Source of the DNA: Oscarella lobularis
Lineage: Eukaryota > Porifera > Homoscleromorpha > Homosclerophorida > Oscarellidae
NCBI RefSeq assembly: GCF_947507565.1
Contig: NC_089175.1
Location: forward strand, 2,035,733-2,099,732
Length of the DNA: 64,000 bases
Direction of reading: 5' to 3'
Shown here: one piece after another, positions 57,101-64,000 of the stretch
How positions within the stretch are numbered: the first letter of the stretch is position 1
Layout: each line of letters begins with the position of its first letter
Notes under the pieces: model-generated
The model's database searches: none
What the model was told of the DNA's origin: nothing
Seen by the model: the letters and a program-made list of their open reading frames with translations, nothing else
Program-made: the position numbers and the translations under genes

Positions 57101-58882
57101 GAGGTCGGTTCGAAGCAGTGGCACGCGAGCGTTCGAGAGTTGACTGGGAAACGCGTCGCTTTGATTCTCGTTCGAGGAATTTGTGTTGATGACGTCATAA
57201 AATCGAGATCTGATTTGTTGGTGTCGTCGACCGTTCAGGAGGCGATTCGATTGGCTCATTGTTTTTTCAACGAGAAGGAATTGTTTTTTGATACGGAGAA
57301 GGAAGTATTGAAGCCGTATCTTCCTCCCGTCGTTGCCAAGGCGAATCCAAGTCCACGTGGCGGGAGGAAGAAGTGGGGTTATAGGAGGAATTCCAAGAAT
57401 TTGGGCGGCCGAGCTCCGGGTGGCGTTTTGAGAAGCCTGGTCGACGTTCCGCCTCAATTCGCGTCTCTGCTCGTGATGAAGCCGCACGTCGTTCCCAAGC
57501 AGATTGGCAATGTTCTGGTTCGACTTTCTCAAGCCGGATTCACTGTGACAGGGCTGAAGTTGATGAATATGAACATGAGAGACGCGGAGGTGATAGCCAG
57601 GCAAGATGACGCGAATAAGGAATGGGTAAGTATAATCATGATAGAAGTCCCTGTATTAAGCTTATTGACTGATTGGTTCTCTCCTTAGTCTATCAGGGAA
57701 ATTAGTAATCATATGAAGGAATTGACTTCTGGCGATTGTTTGGTGGCTGCCTTGGTAGCCGAGAACTGCGTGAAATCGCTTCTCGATTGTCTGGGCGACG
57801 CTAAGCCGGATCGAAAGAGTGCTAAGTACACGTTGAGATCTACGTACGGGATTGATCGAACTCAAAACGGTTTCTACGGTAATTGAGTGACTTGAAAGTC
57901 ATGCACATTTTCATTGGATTACGTAGGATCCGTGAGCTACGCTACGGCTGTGAAAGACATCAAAAGATTTTTTCCTAGTGGAATTTTCGCGGAGAATAAC
58001 TCACTGCTGGAAAGTGAAGGGGTAGGAGATCTCACAAAGACTTTGAATTCGAGTCGTTTAGAATGTTTTCATCGGTAGATTCTTTACAAGTTCTCCTCGT
58101 CAAATCATCATCCTGAAGACAGCGTCTCAACAGAAGTTCCACCGTCGTCTTTGCCCTACGAAAAGCCCCAACGGCCTCCCTCGACTCTCAATCCCAAAAT
58201 CTTTCGTCCCCCTCCCTCGTCGTCGTCAGATCAAACGGACGTCGTTAACGGTCCCGGCTACGTCAGCATCGCCACTTCGACGCACAATCAAACGAACTCG
58301 TCCACGTCAACGTCCGTTGGACTCAGCACAACTGGAACGTCGACGTCGGATCTCGTCGCGTCGCGCCGTCGCTTTCTGTCCGCCACTCGTTCCGGTTCGT
58401 TGAAGCAGATCGCGTGCGTTCTTTTCTTGCCGCCCGTCGTTCAAGCGAAGCCCTCGTCGCTTCCGCCCTTCGTCGAGTTGCTGAAGGGGTTTCAGGCGCT
58501 TGGCTTTGTTCCCGTTGCCTTGGAGATGCGCTGGCTCACTGAGGAGGGAGTGGGCGAATTGGCGTCAATTCTCCCAGAAATAAATGTTCAAGTAAGACTG
58601 ATACTCTACATAGGCTAAAGAGATATTTTAATTGATTTCTAGATTGACGTATTTTGTGGTGGTCCTTCTGTTGTTGTTGCTTTGGAGAGAGATAACGCAA
58701 TTGTTTGCTTTGATTTTCTCGTGCAGGGGTACGGCACTTCCGCCAAGGCTTTCTCCTCTTCTATTCTCATTGGTCTTTTTAGTTCGGCTCAGTTGAAACA
58801 GCTCTACGAAAAGCACAGTCGTAGTCTCGTTATTTCGCAGACGCCAACGCGGGTGAGAGACCGACGTGTTTGGGTGTGTTAG
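54165..58882 (+). CDS. Large protein with NDK-like repeats, possibly DNAAF8-like
   Basis: Eight exons: 54165-54278, 54336-54770, 54873-54925, 54982-57625, 57689-57878, 57927-58021, 58079-58591, 58643-58882; about 1427 aa. The N-terminal 220 residues are acidic (MAESDEEEF), with a TIVLDLSKQ motif followed by SDSDDDEEED, like the TIFIDL plus acidic pattern of C16orf71/DNAAF8. A Lys/Glu-rich coiled-coil-like region follows. The rest holds several diverged nucleoside-diphosphate-kinase-like units. The clearest spans about residues 1070-1180 (KPHVVPKQIGNVLVRLSQAG, YTLRSTYGID, AVKDIKRFFP). I see no intact NxxHG active-site His there (QNGFYG instead), so these units are probably inactive. Axonemal dynein assembly is a guess from the N-terminus. 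Confidence 0.7.
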
Positions 58883-59287
58883 GATATGCATCGAGGACGT
58901 CTTTCTTTAGGCTTCAAAAATGCTTGATCATTTCTTTTGAGAAGTGCCAATAATATAATAATACGGATGGATGCCGATCTTTTTTTGGACAATAATTTTT
59001 CGGTAAGAAAAAAAGATGCGAAAATACTAGGAAACCGAGCAAATTATTTTTCGCCACTCTATTGACTAATAATAATAATAATATTATGTATATACCCGTA
59101 AAGTAACAATACCTTCCGACTCATTGGTTACACTGTGAACAGATGGCAGCACAATTTGACAATCTATTTTTTGTATTTAGCTTTACATCCCACATGATGA
59201 TGATGATGTGATACTTACTCAACCCACCCAACCAGTTCACACCACTCTACTCGCAAACTAACAAACACTTCCCTACGAACTGCCTCA
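58883..59287. other. Convergent 3' flanks of the NDK-like gene and SNRPB
   Basis: AT-rich, with a TAA/AAT run near 59068-59088 and GATGATGATGATG near 59196. No gene or RNA recognised. Confidence 0.5.
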
Positions 59288-60038
59288 TCATTGTCCTGGC
59301 GGCCTCATTCCCGGCGGCCTCATCCCCATCATCCCGGGCGGCGGCCCACCGGGAGGCATCATCCCTGGCGGCGGCATCCCTCGACCCATGGGCGGCATCC
59401 CAGGCGGCGCCATTCCTGGTGGCATTCCCGGAGGCGGCGCACCCATTCCCATCGGCGGAGGCGGCATTCGTGCTCCCATCGGCGGGGGCCCTGGTGGAGG
59501 AGCACCCGGCGGCGGACGCCCGTACGCCTGCGGAGCGCCCTTCATTTGCGGCGCCATCATCTGCGGTGCCGGACCGCCGACGCCGCGTACGGGACCCGTG
59601 AGACCGATAGGTGGGGCCCCCAACGGGGCTCCCGTCATTGGAACGCCGCGTCCGGCCGCGCGTCCCATTCCCGGGCCCGGCATCGCCGCTGGCATCGATT
59701 TCGACGTTCGATCTTTCGTCGGCGGCGGGCCTTCGACTGTCATTGAGACGATTTGTTCGCCGCGGAGGAGAACGAAGCCGAGAGTGCGTTTCTCTTCGCG
59801 TTCGGGCAGTTTCGTTGATTTCGGGCGAATCTTGCGGAATTCTTCGCAGTCGGCGAGTACGAGATTCATGTGCTTGTCGAACGCCATCAGTGTGCCGATG
59901 AACGTTCGACCGTCCTGAAGTGTTAGTCGCATGCGATAGTGGAGATGTTGCTGGATTTTCGAGCTTTTCCCGAGCGTCTGCGTGCAAAAGAACGAAGGTA
60001 AAAAGCGTTCGGTATAAATCAGAGTGCCGACGAACCAT
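59288..60038 (-). CDS. SNRPB: Small nuclear ribonucleoprotein SmB/B'
   Basis: Two coding exons on the minus strand: 60036-60038 (only the ATG) and 59288-59977, about 230 aa. After the start Met the protein reads [17 protein letters not shown], then the Sm1 motif ([20 protein letters not shown]) and Sm2 ([17 protein letters not shown]). The C-terminal half is Pro/Gly/Met-rich ([18 protein letters not shown]), as in SmB, where such tails bind splicing partners. It forms part of the Sm ring on U snRNAs. The 58-bp intron begins GTTCG directly after the ATG and ends CACGCAG. A longer reading frame through the intron exists, but in a different frame after it, which supports splicing. Confidence 0.92.
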
Positions 60039-60928
60039 GATTAGCTAGATTTCGACGGATTTACTTCTTTCTCGGCGCTCGAAGGTCCTGACGTCACCTA
60101 GCGTACGCTCACTTCGCCGGCGAAGAGGCAGTCATCCTCGAAAGGAACGCCATCTAGCTCAGGTACGATGCTCTCGTCTTTGCAATGCAGTTTAAATGCA
60201 TTGAGGAACGTTCTCGATGCTGTTCCGTCTTTGTAGAGTCACGTAAACCCGTGCTGTAGCTCGAAATTGTTCGCTAAATGTAGATCCCTTGACGCGAAGT
60301 GTTCAGAGCGATACGCATCTATTGTTTGAGGCCTTTAGATAGGGGTTTCGTGATTGAGAAAAACCATGAGCTGTGTAGCCCACCATTTTCTGGGAATCAA
60401 ACTTCCCCACACAATTCATTTTATCTTGGAATTTTTGCAGTAATTGATAGAAGCAGAAGTGACGAAGAGGTAGACCGCGGTCCCAACGTCCTCAGCACGA
60501 CGGGTCGGTCCATCTGCCGGACCGCGGGGATTTGCATCTCAATTCCATAGATGCAGTCTTCTAAAATGCTTGTATGCCTCCTGGATAATGAGGCCATAAC
60601 GTCTAAACTGTCCCGCCTCCTGGGTAGGCTTACATCAACTGCTGAAGCGGTTGTGCAGCCACGAGAAGGAAAACTGCCCACTTACACGGCGTGTATCTCC
60701 GAATGAGGCTACTATCTATCTATATTGGTAGTCTCCCTTGGAGAATGACGCCTACAGCAAAAATACGCCTGGTTGCCTATTGATTTTTATGAACAGCAGC
60801 AGGCATACATCTAGCAGAGACTGAAGAAGAATACGAACGAGCTTTGGTATGGTGAACTTCTTCTCTTTTTCAATTTCACATTGTTTTTCTTTAGGAGAGC
60901 GTCCTGGGCATGACGTTATAAACTGCTC

Positions 60929-60990
60929 CGGGGTCCTGAGCACGACCCCGTCACAAAAAACTGCTCTTCCGGGGTCCTGGGCAAGACCCC
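60929..60990. repeat. Tandem short stem-loops
   Basis: CGGGGTC-CTGAGCAC-GACCCCG (60929-60950) and GGGGTC-CTGGGCAA-GACCCC (60971-60990), both preceded by ACTGCTC. A third, weaker copy (GTCCTGGGCATGAC) lies at 60901. Confidence 0.7.
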
Positions 60991-61120
60991 CAGCGTATAA
61001 AAACTGCCCGAAGATGAGGGAGACTATGTGCAATTTTTTTTGTATTTTTATTCAAAATAAAAGGCCTTTATCCTCTCATTTTTTGCCCTAACTACCCTAA
61101 CCTACCTAACCCACTACCCC

Positions 61121-61176
61121 ATGGCAAACGATAACGCGCGTTTTCCCTGCAAGAAAAACGCGCGTTGCCGTTTGCA
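61121..61176. repeat. Imperfect hairpin of about 23-bp arms
   Basis: TGGCAAACG..AACGCGCGTTTT pairs with AAAAACGCGCGTT..CGTTTGCA around an 8-bp loop. A further small hairpin (CGGCAAC/GTTGCCG) follows at about 61195-61216. It could be a MITE remnant. Confidence 0.65.
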
Positions 61177-61381
61177 TTAGGGACTTTGAACGCACGGCAA
61201 CGGAGACTGTTGCCGGGCGTTGACAAAGCCCCGTGAGCGTGAGTGTATTATGCGCCTAGCTAAAAAAGCTATAAAAAGGCTATAAAAGAGACTACGCTAC
61301 AGTCTATATAGGTCTCTTCGTCTTCCTCCTTGACGCAAGCCTTTACTTTCTGCCCACCAAATAAGAAGCTAATAAATAGAT

Positions 61382-61684
61382 ATGCAGCTTCGTCGTACCT
61401 CAAATGCATCAGACTCTCGAAGTCATCAATGGAACACGAGAAGGGCGGGGCTGAGCGTTTACGAAAAACGCTCTGGTGGCCCGAGAAAACGACAGCCAGC
61501 GTATCTTTACCAACCTATTCGTCTTTTCTGCAAGGATAGAATCTTTTCGCAACGCGCTGATCGCCTGCAAAACACGTGCGCGGATCAATCGAGGGCTTTG
61601 AAGCACAGAGACGAGGTGTTCGGAGCTTTACTTAGCGCCGTTCAGACTTGCATAGCAGCAAAATACTCTTTCTCGGTCGCTTGA
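61382..61684 (+). CDS. Hypothetical 100-aa ORF
   Basis: An open frame from ATG 61382 to TGA, basic and without recognised domain (LRRTSNASDS, FCKDRIFSQRADRLQN). TATA-like sequences lie about 95-115 bp upstream. No paralog is seen in the window. It may be chance. Confidence 0.2.
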   Translation: MQLRRTSNASDSRSHQWNTRRAGLSVYEKRSGGPRKRQPAYLYQPIRLFCKDRIFSQRADRLQNTCADQSRALKHRDEVFGALLSAVQTCIAAKYSFSVA

Positions 61685-62074
61685 AAGCCGGCACCCTTCT
61701 CAACCTCCTTCGCTCAGAATGAAAGAATTGCAGCCCCCGGATAGAAGACTCCCGTACGTATGGGCGTACGATGTGGGTTAATCGCGTGTACATAAAAAAT
61801 TTACGATATGACGAGGGTAAGAAAAAAATCCCTTATGCACTAACAGCTGTCCGGTCTAATTTAAAACCCAAAAAAGAAACGAGCAATCCTATGCTACAAG
61901 ACAAATCAACGGTCGCTATTTATAGGCTATCTCCTCCACAGAAAAGAGACACAAAAAATCGTATCTACAGCTAGAGGACAGAAGAAAAAATGCACATACG
62001 CACACAAAGACAGGGGAAAAGTCAATGCAGAAAAAAGCCCATATTCTACGGCAGACGAGAAGAGCTCCGCCCGT

Positions 62075-64000
62075 CTATCCAAACTGATCCAATATACTCT
62101 GAGCCTTAGCAAAATTATTCTGCGCAACGGCCAACGCCCCCACAACCTTATCGCGCGAATACCCTCGCGACACTAACTTCGAAATCATCTCCTCGCGCGG
62201 ATTCCGTCCACTGGAACTCGTCGAAGCGCGACCCCGAAACGGCTCCGTTGGCCTGGGCAACGAATCGGCCTTCTCCTTGGGGCGCGCACCCCCGCGAAAC
62301 GACGCCGGATAATCGTAATTCGGATTCGGTTTAATTCCCGTCGCCGGAGCCGGCACGTCGTAGGGCGAATTTTCCGGCAGCGGAGGTCGCGGCGGCGGCG
62401 GCGGACAATCGTAAATATGGCTTCCGGGACTCGTTTCCCGTTGCGGTAACTGGGGCGACGACTGATAGGCGCGCGGCGGAATGTCGTAGACGAAGTCCTC
62501 GTCGTCGTGGGGCGAACGCTCGGTGGAGACGCCCATGTGACGTAGTTGCGATATCGACGGCGGCGTGTCGTACTCGAAATCGCCCTCGTCGCTCGAAACG
62601 TCGGATTTGATGTCGGCGAGCGGCACTTCGAGGCCGCTCTCCTCCGATATCAGTCGATCGACGAACGTGTACTCGGTTCGCGCTCGCGCCGGAATCGCGC
62701 CGCCGGGGCCGGTGCCGCCGCTTCCGGGCTCGTGATCGAGTTTCGCGTAGTTGATCGTTCCCTGTCGCGCGTGACTGTGACGCGGTACGGGCGGCGGGGG
62801 CGTACCGGCGCTGCCCGCCGCGTGAGGCCCGTTCGAGGACGTCCAGATGTTGGAGTAGCTGGAAGAGACGGGGGTCGGGTCGAAGGGATTGCGCGGCGGG
62901 AGGGGAGGATTGCGACGAGATTGTTGCTGTTGTTGTTGTTGTAGTAGTTGTTGTTGCTGTTGGGCGGGGAGCAAGTCACTGGGGTTACGGCGAGGAAGAG
63001 GAGGCTTCGATGACGGACGCGCGTCTGGGAGAGGAGGCGGTTGTTGTTGACGCGTTTCGGTCCAGCCAGTTACATCCTAAAAATACGAGCAGATAAATCA
63101 AACATGCTATAATAATCAAGATCATTATTAGATATCATAAATCATAAATAATGAATATTATTAAAAATATCTTCGGTAATATGAATAAATCAATAATTCA
63201 TTATTATTATCCTCTCACCTCTCTATCCTCTGGACTGAGATTCGACGTTCCGCTATCCCCCATTTCCGGCACAGCCAATCCCGCCGTCATCGTCGACTGA
63301 AATATCATATCCCCGATGGCCGATCGTCCGCCCATCGGCGATCCATTCTTCCCCGATCCGCCGCGTCGCTGACTCGGCACGGGAAGCGGCAACGGCGGCG
63401 GCTCCTTCTTCTCGGGCGCCGGCACCGTTTTCGCGATCGGCTGAAAGGGATCAATAACAACGTGCGACGTATCGCGTATTTCCTCGCGACAAAACGGACA
63501 CCCGGCGCCGCCGGAATCCTGCCAATTGACGAGACAGACGGAGCAGAGAAGATGACCGCACGGCTCGAGACGCACGTCCTTGTCGTTCTCCGCGCAGATT
63601 TTGCACATTTGAAACGTCGTGCCGACTTCGCAATAGAGTTCGTACTGCTCCTGCGACACCTTGAGATGATCTTCGGGCCGAACGCCAATGTCCTTGGAGA
63701 GATCGGGATTCTTATCCTGTCCATTAGGATATTCATAGCTGGGGGAGAGAAAAAATAAAACATACATACATATATTTATGAATATTGTATTGAGGTCATT
63801 ATTACAATCCTTCTCTTGCTCCGTCGATCAACGCCTGGCAGAGCGACTTGTTCTGCGGGATCGTCTGTAGGATATTCCCGTCGTGTGTTACGTAGCCGAT
63901 GGCCCATTGGCCGAGGCGAGTGCAACTAAGTCGAAATATGTACCTATACGGAAGACGTGACCCCCTGTTTATTCATTCTCATATCCTTTTTCTCTCTCTC
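62075..64000 (-). CDS. CBL: CBL-family E3 ubiquitin ligase, 3' part (5' end outside window)
   Basis: Three minus-strand exons are visible: 63806-63943, 63219-63738 and 62075-63076 (stop). The first encodes the end of the SH2-like part of the tyrosine-kinase-binding domain ([28 protein letters not shown]). The second has the linker with the helix Tyr ([13 protein letters not shown]) and the RING ([28 protein letters not shown]), then a Pro-rich stretch. The third is Pro-, Ser- and Gln-rich, with SH3-binding-type PPLPPRNPF and possible tyrosine sites (VYDIPP, YDVPAP). It ends in a UBA domain ([19 protein letters not shown]). It ubiquitinates activated tyrosine kinases. The CAG-type Gln run near 62915-62955 may vary in length. 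Bases 63944-64000 are intron. Confidence 0.93.

Larger units (their letters stand above)
60039..62074. other. Intergenic region between SNRPB and CBL, with hairpins
   Basis: It should hold the SNRPB promoter (right of 60038) and the CBL 3' UTR (left of 62075). Visible structures: GGGGTC/GACCCC stem-loops at 60929-60950 and 60971-60990; a longer hairpin at 61121-61176; and TATA-like CTATAAAAAG / CTATAAAAG near 61269-61288. There is no conserved gene. Confidence 0.5.

Noticed and set aside
55197-57604. Several long ORFs on both strands within the NDK-like gene
   Set aside because: They mirror a GC-rich Arg/Ser/Asp-codon exon. The + strand frame alone carries conserved motifs and clean splice sites.
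59291-59918. Long + strand ORFs rich in Gly, Pro, His and Arg
   Set aside because: They are shadows of the Pro/Gly/Met-rich SNRPB tail on the opposite strand.
62546-62944. + strand ORF within CBL
   Set aside because: Shadow of the Pro-rich CBL exon in the opposite frame.

Overview
The window is animal nuclear DNA. Genes are spliced with GT-AG introns, most of them 45-165 bp. They include clear metazoan families: a CBL ubiquitin ligase, SNRPB, a USP25/28-type deubiquitinase, and proteins built from death-fold (CARD, Death), ZU5, TIR, Roc-COR and kinase domains. The compact introns and the mix of death-fold and ROCO proteins suggest an early-branching invertebrate. A sponge is my guess; nothing in the sequence proves it.

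Region 1 (1-41.2 kb) is a tandem array, all on the + strand, of innate-immunity-like signalling genes made from a small set of exchangeable exons. By splice-phase-consistent exon joining I reconstruct: the 3' end of a kinase gene (1-643); CARD-TIR-Death-Roc-COR-Death (1257-5368); TIR-Death (5617-7184, 20490-21579, 32709-33801); CARD-TIR-Death (21819-23225 with a frameshift, 34038-35441 intact); 4xCARD-ZU5-Death (15216-18127); CARD-ZU5-Death (18207-20241, and 30513-32641 with a frameshift); CARD-kinase-Roc-COR-Death (25439-30231, with a degenerate kinase and a frameshift); and CARD-Roc-COR-Death (36968-39954). Between them lie four truncated copies of the first half of a USP25/28 gene and many decayed kinase, CARD, Death and ZU5 exons. 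Several segments are nearly identical, so duplication and unequal exchange look recent.

A 3.0 kb transposable element sits in this array at 11856-14865. It has 24-bp terminal inverted repeats followed inward by tetranucleotide arrays, and carries an IS3-like HTH plus HECT-domain gene. It appears to interrupt a decayed secreted-protein gene.

Region 2 (41.2-50.0 kb) is repeat-rich. A composite fold-back structure (about 42.37-45.09 kb) contains a 200-bp assembly gap. A head-to-head pair of paralogous secreted-protein genes (45.5-48.6 kb) follows, then a decayed retroelement gag-like fragment.

Region 3 (50.0-64.0 kb) is ordinary gene-dense sequence. It holds a complete 16-exon USP25/28-like gene, a large gene with NDK-like repeats that may be DNAAF8, SNRPB on the minus strand, a 2 kb intergenic stretch with hairpins, and the 3' part of CBL on the minus strand running off the right end.

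The shared logic of region 1 is combination. CARD and Death domains (homotypic adaptors), TIR (possible NADase), Roc-COR (GTPase switch), kinase and ZU5 are joined in many orders, next to ubiquitin-binding USP fragments. This is inferred from domain content; no function is proven.
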